Shown here: in pieces, positions 20,463-30,859 of the stretch
Layout: each line of letters starts with the position of its first letter
Position numbering within the stretch: position 1 is the stretch's first letter
From: Schistocephalus solidus
Taxonomy: Eukaryota; Platyhelminthes; Cestoda; Diphyllobothriidea; Diphyllobothriidae
NCBI GenBank assembly: GCA_017591395.1
Contig: WEDG01004562.1
Span: 1-64,000, forward strand
Reading direction: 5' to 3'
DNA: 64,000 nt
Program-made: the position numbers and the translations under genes
The notes under the pieces: generated by a model
The model's database searches: none
Seen by the model: only the letters and a program-made list of their open reading frames with translations
Told to the model about the DNA's origin: nothing

Positions 20463-21589
20463 ATATATATATATATATATATATATATACTAGAATGTGA
20501 ACATTCACTTCTATTCGAGAAAGAATATTTGCATGGAGATCATTATTTTGTAAAGATACATGACACTGAACGAGCTTGTTCACGCATTGTTGCACCCTTA
20601 TGCATGTAGCTTAAAGGATACGTTTTCAAATCGCTTTTAAAATCAAACAATCAAACGCCACTTGTGCTTACAGTTATCTTAAGGTTTTACCAGTTCACAG
20701 TACTTATAAGTATGAGCGGAATTTTTTTTTCTAAGCGACAAAGAAAAGTCATTTTTGCTACAAAACATTGGTTCCAAATTTTGCCAACCTGTTTCCGAAT
20801 GGTGATATCACAAATTTTATTACATTTTCTTCAATATATTACCTTTTAGTATGGTTGTATTCTCCTCGTCCTCCTCATTGTGCAAATAATTGCAGCCGCC
20901 GTCATCTACTCGGATCCCTAGCAAGGTGGGTTTTCCTGCTGACTACTATTCATGGAATTCATTTTAGGGCAACTAACATCCACTACTTACATTTTCAATA
21001 TTTTATTTCGAAACCTTTTTTCTCCGATACTTCACTACGCCATCTTCTAAGACGGAACGATCGTGTTTCCTTACAGACTTCAAAATTTATTATTGAAGCT
21101 ATGAAGGAATTGCTGAAGTATTTTGACGACCAAAGCAAACTAGGGCACGCTGCGAATATGATCTGGACGTTTGTAATGACGGTAAGCATTGGTTTCCGCA
21201 CAGCGAGCCTTTTAATGACCAAATCTGGACGTTTATCCTCTCGTTACCCCTTGTGCCATCTCTCACCAGCATGCTTCTCTCGTTTCCTTAGTTTAATGGG
21301 CGTTGCTGCGGTATGGATGGAGCGAATGATTTTCAAACAATTGCCAATTCACCAGGTAAGTAGAAGGCCCTCACAGTCGACAGAAAATCTCGTAGTAGAC
21401 TGCACCCATAATTTGTTCATAAACGACAGGCATAGACCCTTGAATTCAAAAAAATCCGTAAGTATTTTTATAGGAAGGGAAATATCTAGTACAGATAGAC
21501 AGGAATACATGAGGATAAACACAGAGCATGATAAACGTTCATCTTCTGCAGCTCGTGCTTATAACTGGACTGTATATACCAGGAAATAA

Positions 21590-21720
21590 ATCGGATGAAC
21601 CAAAACCCGGATCCAGAAGACAAAAATAGGCGAAACGTGTGTTTTGTCTTTGAGCTAGGACCTATGTTGTCAGCATGCTGAATCGTGCGACATTTCAGTT
21701 TAGTTTAGTACTTATGTTAT
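21590..21720 (+). repeat. Relic of hammerhead-like repeat
   Basis: Within the intron after exon 6 of tetraspanin A. GGCGAAACGTGTGTT and the following GAGCTAGGACCTATGTTGTC resemble the 16-kb hammerhead repeat, but CTGATGA is CGGATGA and stem I does not pair. Confidence 0.4.
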
Positions 21721-23591
21721 GTGGTTACATCAAAAAGATCTCCCAGTGAGAACGTCTACTATTAGAGAGCACCTGGGTATGCAAAAACAATCGGACTTGA
21801 ACTTAAACATTTTAAGCAGACGAACCGAATACAATTCGTATTATTGCCTTATAAACCTTTTAATTACTGCCGAAATACTCAAGATGTGTACCAGGGGCAC
21901 ATGCTTTGATTTGTTATATGTTAAGCCATTTCCTGACGTGATTAAAATCCACACGTAAAACACTTCACAACCAGGTAAATATCCTAACGCTCTTAGGAGG
22001 AAATGAGTAGTCAGTAAAAACATTAATAATAAATAATCTCACCGGTTTTTTAAATAAGAAGTCATCAGAATTTTATATCCCATACTACATATCCATACTA
22101 AGTGACCTGTAAATATGGCGCTTTATTTTTGTTTGAGAGAATATTCAAAATCGGACAAAAATCACTTTGTTTAAGAAAGCCGAGTTATAGTAGACTTGAC
22201 TGCCTACTTCATATAAGTTTGCATTTTAAAGGAAAAAATATTTTTGAAAGTAACCTGTACTATGGGTTCTTTGGGCTATAATTAGAGTTGGCAGTTCTGA
22301 CACGGGCTTCGCCTGTGGCAGCTACTTCGCACAGCAGTCAGGATGCATGAGAAGAAATACAATGTTTTTTTAATCTATAATCGTCTTGCTATTGGCAGTT
22401 TATGAGTAGCATGTGATTAGTCTACTGAAGGTGAAAGAAACGTGACTCAAGCGGTCGTGTGAAATTTCGAAACAAACCTGATGAAACCGGTCGCATAGAC
22501 TTCTGACTACCTTAAAAGGTTGCAAACTGCTATCTTTTCAGTGGCTCCACCTGCCTGTTGTCCGCGAAAGACGACCAACTGTACATTCGCAGCGGCAAAA
22601 ACAGAAAACACTCCAGGCTGTAGAGAGAACATTACAAGGTTTACTTATGACCACCTGAAGGTCTTCCTCTTTGTCTTTGTGGCTGCAATTCTCATACAAG
22701 TAAGTTAATGTACTTTTTAAAAGTTTACGAAGTAGACAGCGCCTTTTATATGCGCGGCTACCTTGTACGTCCAGAGAACACCACCTAAGCTGCACGAAAT
22801 AATGGCCCGCATACGCGTGATTAAATATTGCCACCAAATCAGCGGGTGAATTACGTAAGGCGCGTAACTAATGACATGTCGATGGCTCTGAAAGCGAAAA
22901 TTTGCGATTCGTGATACGTGGTACGCCTAGAGAACACAACCTTAGGTGAGTTGTATTCGTGAAAGAATGTGTCAACCCAAAGACAAGGACTGACGTTGAG
23001 TGGTTTCGGTGCAGAACGGAAAAACTTCTGGGGCCATGGGGGGAAGGTGTCATCAAATCCCTTATATGTTTGCTTTTGGGAGACTTCCCTCTTTTTACTG
23101 CCAACTAGGATTCAAAGCCAGTACTGGTGTAATGAGAAGTGAATTTTACTAGCAGATTGGAATAAAAATACAATAGGTGTGAAAAAACCTTTCTTACGAT
23201 CGGATATGTGGTCACACTTTGAAAACTAAAGTTAATTACTCCAGTTATAGGAAAATGGTGGTAGTCAGGGCTTTATGGACGGAGTTAATGCAATTGGCAG
23301 CTAACTGTTTTCCGAAAGCGAAAGCAAGGTATTATATTCAGGCCATTAGTTTGTTTAAATATGTCAATAAGGCGCTAAAACGCGAGCGCGCAATTTAACC
23401 TAGTGGAAAATTGAAAGTGGAAATGGGTGCAAAAACTTAAACGGTGAACATTGGTTGGATATTCCGAGTGAAATGATCTTACCAAGCGATGACCAATCAC
23501 GATAAATGCAAAACAAAGCAGAGTTTATCGGTATATCCACCTTTCGTGGCAGAGCGAGACTGAAGATATGATTAAAGTTGACAACTCTGAT

Positions 23592-23668
23592 TGGCAGCCA
23601 TGTTGGAATTTGAACCTGTGCCAGCAAGTTGAAGGTTTTAGTACAGCCAACGCTCAAAGCACACTTGT
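23592..23668 (-). mobile_element. S1 SINE, inverted half of a head-to-head pair
   Basis: Minus strand: GAGCGTTGGCTGTACTAAAA, CCTTCAACTTGCTGGCACA and GGTTCAAATTCC (B box). It faces the + copy at 23,683 across about 15 bp. In the last large intron of tetraspanin A. Confidence 0.65.
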
Positions 23669-23675
23669 GTGTGGG

Positions 23676-23815
23676 TCTGGTAACTTAGTTGGCTAGAGCG
23701 TTGGCTGTACTAAAGCCTTCCCCGCCTGCCACCATGGGTTCGAATCCTACTGAGGCCGCCGAGTTTTTCGCAAGTGGGTCAAACGAATTATTCATATCTG
23801 CCAAAATCCCCTACA
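23676..23815 (+). mobile_element. S1 SINE, sense copy
   Basis: TTAGTTGGCTAGAGCGTTGG (A box region), TAAAGCCTTCCCC, GGGTTCGAATCCTAC (B box), GAGGCCGCCGAG and the tail GCAAGTGGGTCAAACGAATT then ATATCTGCCAAAATCCC. Confidence 0.75.
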
Positions 23816-23839
23816 AACTATTACTGTCCATTCCCTAAC

Positions 23840-24010
23840 CTTAAACCAATGTCTACAGATTAACCCTTACACCGGTCCTAATCCTTACCTTACATCCTTA
23901 CGCTCTAGGTAAAAACTTAAATCCCAAACCTCTAGTCCAAACGCTTAACTGCCTAATCTTAACCTCTAACATCAATCTCAAACCTAGCTTTAACACTTAC
24001 CCTTAACCAT
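23840..24010. repeat. Degenerate CCTAA-rich, telomere-like tract
   Basis: Many TTAACCCTTA, CCTAATC and CTTAACC words in no fixed period, directly after an S1 SINE. It is the opposite strand sense of the tract at 15.0 kb. Confidence 0.45.
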
Positions 24011-24524
24011 TAAACGAAACACTAGCCAAGTGCTACCCAGAATGGTAGGCGTGACAGGGGAGGGGTGAAATTGAAGGGTGGTTAACTTAGGCCCATCCTA
24101 CTGAAGGTAGTTCGTAGTAGTATATACTGGGTGGAGCCACATATCCTATCGTTACCAAACTTGAAAATTTTAGTTTAATCCACTATGCTGCACATGTTGC
24201 GGGAGAAGGAGAAAAATTTGTTTAGAGGAGGTCATGGATACCTAGTTCCTACACTTCGCAGAGAAAATGAAATCGTTTTGTCTTCAAAATAGATTTGCAC
24301 CTATAAGTAACAATTAATGATGAATAGTCAGCCAGCCAATTCAGGCTCCTGTGTTTCAAAATTTAATTTATTTCTTTGCAGGCTGCTCTAGTCGTTGTCG
24401 TTGGACTCGCCATCTTTCTATAGAAAATCGGTTTCTTCTGCAAACGGCAGAAATCAGCCTTTTTTCAAACAGGCGAATACTCTTTTTCTATTTGTTTTTT
24501 TGCTTTCTTTTACATTCATGCAAG

Positions 24525-24530
24525 AATAAA
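24525..24530 (+). terminator. Poly(A) signal, tetraspanin A
   Basis: AATAAA about 100 nt after the stop codon at 24,421-24,423. Confidence 0.6.
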
Positions 24531-24545
24531 GTATCTTGCTCACAC

Positions 24546-25312
24546 ATTCCTTACTTTCAATAAGCCTTTAGGACATAAAAGATGGGTAGGAAGTAGCATT
24601 GGTGAAAAATCTGAGATCCGAAAATCACTGGTAGTAAGTGCCGTCGTTTCAGCAGAGAATAAGCCATACGCTCAGCTGGAAAAATTGACTGGACGGTTAG
24701 ATACGGATCATGCAAATTCAGTTTGATTTCACGACATAATTGCTCAAAATACTTCCCCATAAATCTTTAAAAAATAAACGGAATCAGCCTTAAAATTAAT
24801 AACTGGATAGGCAGATACAATCAGACTATTTGAGGGACCTGGTACAGCAAGTTCTGACACTTGGAATCCGCGTACTTGCCTCCATCCTGTTTACAAAAAG
24901 GATGTTTATCAAATGTCGAATTTTCCTGCCGGAGTTATTTTGCGCAGCCAAGAACACAGATATTGGTCTCACCTGCTGACTTACCGAGGTCTGTAAAAAA
25001 GCTGATTCATACGTAGATGCTAATTTTTAGATCTGAAAATGAACGAAGGTAGACCATTAATAATACCATCACCCATATCCCTCCTGACATCTCGATACCA
25101 TCATCCTCCACTAGTTCAGGGACATGTTTAACATTTACACAATGTATAGACTGCTGGAAATAGTAATGGTGGTAACGTTTATTTGGGCAAAAATGTATAC
25201 TTTCTTCAAGTTTTATGATGTGCATTCAATTCAAACCCTGCAGCATGTTTCCTAATATGAACAAAACAGTCGCGTGTCTACTGTGTCGCATAAATAGTCA
25301 TACATTAAGAAC
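24546..25312. other. Unassigned
   Basis: Nothing recognised between the tetraspanin A 3' end and a Penelope-like fragment. Confidence 0.35.
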
Positions 25313-25880
25313 GTGTCTGAACTCGTTGAAACACGCCTAGGGAAGCATAAAATTTACGTGGCGCACAAACCCACAACTACACTTCGAAATCAGCTTGTAC
25401 ACCCTAGGGATAGGCTTGGCTATTTAGATAAAAAAGAAGCAGTTTACGAGTTCTCATGTAACTTTTGTAATGTGGTATACTGCGGCCAACTCGGTCTCTA
25501 CACGCCTACACGAACATGAGTTGGCTGTAAAGAGACGAGACCACCTGTCTCAAGTTGCCAAACATACACTAGAAACTGGGCATAAATTTGCATGGGACGA
25601 AACTCGCATTGTTGGCTTCTGCCCATCGAAGAGAGGCTGGAAATGCTTAGAGGCCATTCATTCTGATGACCCTTGCATTACTTGGATGCCGTGTACAACA
25701 ATCTCAAGGAAAAGTGGAAAATGTGGAAGCTAATCCAAACGAGATGTTCACCCACAATTAGAGCAAATTGAGGGATTGATTCAGCAATGTCGATTCTTCC
25801 GGTACGTTTTAAATTTGAACTGTTTTTTTGCACACTTACCAAGTCTGACGATGACCTGGGAGCCAGCGTCGAAAATTTAC
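25313..25880 (+). mobile_element. Penelope-like fragment, GIY-YIG end
   Basis: The + strand reads VYEFSCNFCNVVYCG (GIY-YIG core), and after a frame change RLHEHELAVKRRDHLSQVAK and TGHKFAWDETRIVGF. The 3' region has TCTGACGATGACCTGGGAGC at about 25,843, the place of the GACGATGG motif in the other copies. No RT. Confidence 0.75.
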
Positions 25881-27109
25881 CCAATTAAATTTCATATTAT
25901 TTCCCAAAGAACTTCCTTGCTTTTAATTATACTTCTTGGGTTGCCTGTCTTCCAAAAGTCATATATACATAACTCTGAACACATGCTTCGCCGGAGATCA
26001 AGATTGCATAAAAGCATTTTTCATGTGTAGGCTATAATTTTAAACCTATAGGAGAAATAATATTCATAATCAATTTTCAGTATCATTTAAACGGCCATTC
26101 TTCAAATACCAAGGCTTCAGAGTGTTTTGGCTAGCTAGCACCTCGTTGCTGCTTTGACCGTGGACGTTGACAAAATGCACTTCGCTACGACGCTAGTGGC
26201 TGTATCCGTTGCCACAGACCTCACAAAGAGTGGGCACAGAGTGGGTGAACAGCTACTGAGATTTGCGAATTTAAAGCTATATTTAATCCCTGGTGTTTAT
26301 CGTATATATATATCGGTTTATCGGTTACTCATCTACACAATTGCGTCTTGCAGGTTGTAAGTGTAGTTTTGGCGCCTTGTTTCCGCACTGTTTAATGCAC
26401 TCAATTTGCACAGTAGAGCCGCAAGGCACAGAACTATGGCATGCAAATGAGTAGATTTCCGAAGGTGCATTTTTCCGGGCACATTCTCACGCTTTGTTTA
26501 ACAGAAGAGCAAACTGCCATAGCAACGTGGTTTTCGACAGTCAGCATCACTCCTGACCCACAGTTTCTACGACGGATCCCCATCTTCAGTACGTCGGCTC
26601 ACAGACACTTGAGACGTCATGGCAGCTCATGACCTTATTAATAAGCCATGTGTTGTGAGATGGGTCGTTTGCACTTTGCGGGCGCCCCAGTTTGCACCGA
26701 CTCGAGACACATCGCGCCACGATTCAGTTAGCGTAGGCCTCCCTTATAGGCTGGCCACATGAGGCGCGTGGACGAGTTAAGTGACCTTGATAGAGGCGTG
26801 CATGGGACCAGCATGCGTGCGTGGGCGTTGAACAAGGGGATGACAGCTTACTATTTACTCACACGACTGCAAAACTTTCCCTGCTATATAGTGCTTGGTG
26901 AATTGTAAACAGTGCAGCCTACGTTTATGCTGCTCTTGAAGACGAGCCACATAGACACTGCAGACAGATAGTCGTGGCAGGCGTATTCGTCACCTGCAGT
27001 CCAGCCAGCAGAACAGACCTGACGAAATTGAGAGGTTGGCGGCTTGTCTCCGACCCTTAACAGACGCTTTCCAGCACTACGAATTCTCTCACTTCTTGCA
27101 GTCGCTGGG
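25881..27109. other. Unassigned
   Basis: No gene or known repeat recognised. Short ORFs at 26,154-26,360 and 26,441-26,632 carry no motif. Confidence 0.35.
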
Positions 27110-28300
27110 AATATTTATTGTTTTTACTACAGCAAAGTGAAATAGTTAAAATCTGCCAGCAAGTGTGCTACACAGAGCAGATTGGACGCATGCTTGGTTC
27201 GCGCATACACGAACATAAGCTGGCAGATGGGGTGACAGATTATCACGACAGTTCGACCGTCGTAGTCCGACGATGTCCACCATATGCTCCATGGGAAAGT
27301 GGAGCAGGGACGGTGACTTGCGCGTGATTTAGTTTAAAGTGATAGTAGACTTGCGCTGCATCTACCGCACTCTCTCCTCCTCCCCCCACCTGGAGCCCGG
27401 GGTGTCAAGACAGAGTCAAGAAGACCGGAGGCAGGAGAGGACGCAGGTGGCTGGCACGGCCGGGTCCCCTAAGTCCGAGCCGCCCCTATGCGTGCCACCA
27501 CACCTCCCATGTTCGGCATTTGTTATGGCAGCGCAACCCGAATAACGCCTGCTGTGCCCTAATGTGGCCCCCCGTGTTGGTCCAACGCATCTACCACGTG
27601 GCCCGTTTAGGGGGCAAACACACACGACGACAGTTCGACCGTCGTAGTCCGACGATGTCCACCGTATGCTCCATGGAAGGGGGGAGCAGGGACGGTGACT
27701 TGCGCGTGAATTAGTTTTAAGTGATAGTAGCCTTGCGCTGCAGCTACCGCACGCTCTCCTCCTCCCCCACCTGAGCCCGGTGTCAAGACAGAGTCAAGAA
27801 GACCGGAGGCGGGAGAGGACGCAGGTGGCTGGCGCGGCTGGGTCACCTAAGTCCAAGCCGCCCCTATGCGTGCCACCACACCTCCCATGTTCGGCATTTG
27901 TTATGGGAGCGCAACCCGAATAACGCCTGCCGTGCCCTAATGTGGCCCCTGTGTTGGTCCAACGCATCTACCACGTGGCCCGTTTAGGGGGCACGACAGA
28001 CACGGCAGACAGACACACGCGGCTACCCACACCTACGAACCGGGTCAGAAATTCAACTTTGCAGCCACGAAGGTAATCGCCCACGCCAGAAACAAGACAA
28101 GCTGAGAATTGATTGAAGCCTGGGCCTCCGATGAGAACTCATTCAATCGATTTATCGATCTGGCACCGACGTACGGAGCCCTACACAGGCACCTCTGGAT
28201 GGGCCTTACTGGTTTTTGGTTGGCCCCTTCCCCTTTAACCACTACTTGATTTTTTGCTGTTTTTATCTCTGTCGCTGGACTCCAATAAGAGCTTGAAAGT
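27110..28300 (+). mobile_element. Penelope-like fragment split by repeat X
   Basis: Left part (to about 27,243): CYTEQIGRMLGSRIHEHKLAD, a GIY-YIG piece. Right part (from about 28,025): GQKFNFAATKVIAHAR then NSFNRFIDLAP and a 3' region with TTTATCTCTGTCGCTGGACT. Set against the copy at 19.8-20.2 kb (HEHELSV..., FNFAAMKVIAHAR, SINRFIDLAP) the two parts are almost contiguous, so about 750-780 bp of X sequence was inserted. Confidence 0.75.
27251..27991 (+). repeat. Repeat X, tandem dimer
   Basis: Two units starting GTTCGACCGTCGTAGTCCGA at 27,251 and 27,633 (period 382 bp), each ending near CCCGTTTAGGGGGC. Flanks share CACGACA (27,244-27,250 and 27,992-27,998), a possible 7-bp target duplication. 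Units include CACCTGAGCCCGG and GCGCAACCCGAATAACGCC blocks. No coding capacity. Confidence 0.75.
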
Positions 28301-29019
28301 TCACACGAATGAAGACATGCTTCCCGCGAGCGCACAACCTTCTTCTCTTCTACTCATATACACACCTGCAATGCGAACGTTTGCTTTAGTCAATGTCCTA
28401 GGTCCCCATGGCATTAAGGTCCAACAGAAGAGGATGGAGTGAAGTTGGCAGTCAAAAATGTTCCTCGGCCGTCGCGAACGCTATTGAGGTTCTTATACTA
28501 ACGCTTCTGCTGTTTGACACTGAAACACATAGAATACAGTTCTTTTCATGTCTATGCAATTTCGAAGCAACTGACTCCGCGGATAGTCCTTTGACAATCT
28601 TAGAAAGGAAACTCTTGACTAGCGATCATGACTCTCTACTCAGGACGTAAAGTCAGGTTGGGACAGAAAAACGCATCACTTGCTTCCTTCAATGAAACTG
28701 TTCAACATCTACTTGGCCAAAGAACATAATTTTCTTTTGACTTGACCTTTCTGTAGTATCCTTGTCCCTTCTTTTGAAAATTGTAAACATACCTACTTGC
28801 TACGATCTTAGAGGTCAGTCTTGCCATGTAAGCTTGAGCACGGAGTTTCTCGAGTGTGCTCCTGCCGTCACTGAATCGGAAATGAAGGATGTTTTGGAAA
28901 GGAATGAAGACCGCTTCCTGTCAGGTCTTTTTAGTGACTAGGTCGCCTTTACTTACTTGAGGGGCAATTGTTTCCTGCACCAGTCTATGGACCGGCTCAG
29001 AAAATGATTGGGGGTATGA
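28301..29019. other. Unassigned
   Basis: Nothing recognised; ORFs at 28,254-28,442 and 28,408-28,650 lack family features. Confidence 0.35.
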
Positions 29020-29295
29020 GAATGGGGATCGAGACAGCTCAGCGCACTTTCCACCGAATGCAATCTGACACGCTTGAAACCGTCATTGTGTGCTAAAAGC
29101 CGTGGCTCATAAGGTTGACAAAATGGCTCGATACCTTGGACTGCAGAAACTTCTTCTTAAGGTTTCCTTTATGGCCCTCCCACTTCATGGGATCCAAACC
29201 AGGTCCGGTGAGAATTCCGTCGCCAGTCTCCTAGACTTGGTTATGACATCAGGCCCAGACGGTTGGGAAGAGAGTGAGGTAGATTCAGCACCCAT
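29020..29295 (-). repeat. Repeat X, diverged reverse copy
   Basis: CAGCTCAGCGCAC, CAATCTGACACGCTTGAAAC, CTTCTTCTTAAGGTTTCCTT and TATGGCCCTCCCAC correspond to the reversed X copy at 42.59-42.80 kb. The GTTCGACC end is not clear. Confidence 0.55.
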
Positions 29296-29306
29296 CTAAC
29301 ATCAAT

Positions 29307-29453
29307 AAAGTCTAGGGGAGGATTTTGGCAGATTTGAATAAGTCCTTTGACCAACTTGTGAAAAACTCGGTGGCCTCTGTGGGATTCGAACCCACGCCAG
29401 CAAGGGGAAGGCTTTAGTACATCCAACGCTCTAGCCAACTGAGCTACGAGGCC
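29307..29453 (-). mobile_element. S1 SINE, inverted half of a head-to-head pair
   Basis: tRNA-like head on the minus strand (29,453-29,371) beginning GGCCTCGTAGCTCAGTTGGC, with B box GGTTCGAATCC and closing AGAGGCC; the tail runs to about 29,307. The anticodon arm does not fold well, so I call it SINE, not tRNA. Confidence 0.75.
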
Positions 29454-29515
29454 TCACCGGGAGCCGTGAGTTTAATCATACCTGGGTCAAGTTACCTATC
29501 CACGGCCCCAAGTGG

Positions 29516-29632
29516 GGCCTCGTAGCTCAGTTGGCTTGAGCATTGGATATACTAAAGCCTTCCCCTTGCTGGCGTGGGTTCGAATCCCACAGAGGCCACC
29601 GAGGTTTTCACAAGTGGGTCAAACGAATTAAA
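29516..29632 (+). mobile_element. S1 SINE, sense half of the pair
   Basis: Head 29,516-29,597: same A box, CCTTCCCCTTGCTGGCG and B box GGTTCGAATCC as its partner, from which it differs at only a few bases; tail CACAAGTGGGTCAAACGAAT. A 62-bp spacer separates the pair. Confidence 0.75.
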
Positions 29633-29764
29633 ATAATTATTTTTCACTAAAAACCTGAATTTAAGATAATGGCTACATTAAAAATCAACCAAATAAGACT
29701 AAATATAAAAGTGCATAAGGAGGGAGGGGCACATGAAAACAAGAAAATAATACAGAAGAGTAAC

Positions 29765-30730
29765 AAATGTACAAGATCAGTACTTCGTAAAGTGTCCATT
29801 TGCATTTATTACAGCACAAAGTCTGTTTGAGTATGCAGCAGAAAATCAAGTTTTTATTACATCGAAAGTCCTTTCTTTGCCTTATGCAAATTTCTCTTGA
29901 TAATTTTAAAAAGCTTTTCGATTTGATTTGACTGTTCGCCTGAATAAAAGTAGATTACAGGCTATACGTGCAGATACTGGCTGTGGACTAAAAAGTTAGA
30001 TTATCGTTGTAAACTTCATCATCAATGAACTGGGGCATTATCACGTAAAGTTATAGTGTCCATTCATTGTCGATGTATGCGGTTAAAGCCAAAGGAGTCT
30101 TTTTTAATGTGAAGGAACACCACGCTAATAATAGTCTCCATTTTCGACCGCCAGATCGGTCGTTCTCCAAATTTGATGGCCATCTCAACTATCAGAGGTC
30201 GGCAGTTCTTGAAAGATACTGTCGATTTAGTGTGTTCTAGGGGGACGTTTTTCCTAGATATGACCATCGGTTCCAATTTTCTGGCTTATCCAAAAAAAGA
30301 ACTCATCGCAGAAATAAATGCTCTTGCAGAATGAGGGTCTATAATCAAAATACTTCTTAGGAAAACGGCTTGTGGCATTTGCTTGCTGCAGCTCAAATTC
30401 CTTCATCCTCTTACTGATTATGTCAATAGAGAACCTCGGCAGATAGTCCCTGCGAATGGTCCCAATGGGCATATAATTATACTTTTTAAGAGTAAGACGA
30501 ATAAAATCACCGTCCTGCTTACTTGTGAACCATTTTGGTCCGCCCTGTTTACTTCTAGGAATGGTGCAATCATTAAGAATGCACCACAGAGTGACCTTAC
30601 TGATATAGAAAAAAACAAGTTAACGACGCACGCGGCACGCCTTCTGCTGCAAGATTCCGTATTCGTTCATAGTCAAATGCAGACAGCTGTTGTCTGGACA
30701 ACTTTCTCTTAAGGCGTGACTGAGAGCCAG
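29765..30730 (-). mobile_element. Tc1/mariner-type transposase relic
   Basis: Minus strand, broken by frame shifts and stops. In order: a helix-turn-helix region (AFDYERIRNLAAEGVPRA, about 30,670), KVTLWCILNDCTIPRSKQGG, GTIRRDYLPRFSI, an acidic catalytic block (YFCDEFFFWIS, about 30,305), then TLRDNAPVH (about 30,045, the second catalytic Asp) and, after stops, EKLFKIIKRNLHKAKK (the usual PIE-xxF-xxIK region). The order fits a DD3xE transposase. I see no clear terminal inverted repeats. Confidence 0.7.
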
Positions 30731-30768
30731 ACATATAACTTTTAATCGTGGACGGAACAGTGTTAGTA

Positions 30769-30772
<4 letters not shown>

Positions 30773-30815
<43 letters not shown>
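30773..30815. repeat. (TA)n microsatellite
   Basis: TA dinucleotides just upstream of the transposase relic, creating a false Tyr-Ile ORF. Confidence 0.9.
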
Positions 30816-30817
<2 letters not shown>

Positions 30818-30859
30818 TAGCTGTCTTAACTTATGAAAGCTTATGGATTTCATTAGTTG

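Larger units (their letters stand above)
18476..24423 (+). pseudogene. Tetraspanin A, eight coding exons, frameshift in exon 4
   Basis: Four-TM membrane-organising protein. Coding exons: 18,476-18,544; 18,690-18,840; 18,927-19,030; 20,850-20,925; 21,077-21,181; 21,292-21,355; 22,542-22,699; 24,382-24,423, with GT-AG borders. TM1 starts at once (MKLCCVVSTLLKFVIS, juxtamembrane Cys pair); TM2 ends FASCCGCGILLKI; TM3 YGCILLVLLIVQIIAAA; the large loop has CCGMDG, ACC, NC and GC (six Cys) and sequons; TM4 ends LAIFL. Exon 4 is 76 nt instead of the 75 in paralogue B: an extra T makes TAG at 20,919-20,921 and shifts the frame; removing it in thought would restore agreement with B. Introns hold SINEs and a Penelope fragment. 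All other exons are open, so decay is recent, or this is a sequencing error. AATAAA at 24,525. Confidence 0.85.

Noticed and set aside
20768..21589. 273-codon open frame overlapping tetraspanin A exons 4-6
   Set aside because: It reads exon 4 out of frame and runs through two introns; the exons with splice sites and paralogue support explain the region better.
29371..29453. Functional tRNA gene
   Set aside because: A and B boxes and D and T arms are good, but no acceptable 5-bp anticodon stem forms, the region between D and T arms is too long, and the same tail follows every copy, so it is a SINE.
30620..30853. Tyr-Ile repeat ORFs (also near 11,060 and 11,640)
   Set aside because: Artefacts of (TA)n tracts.
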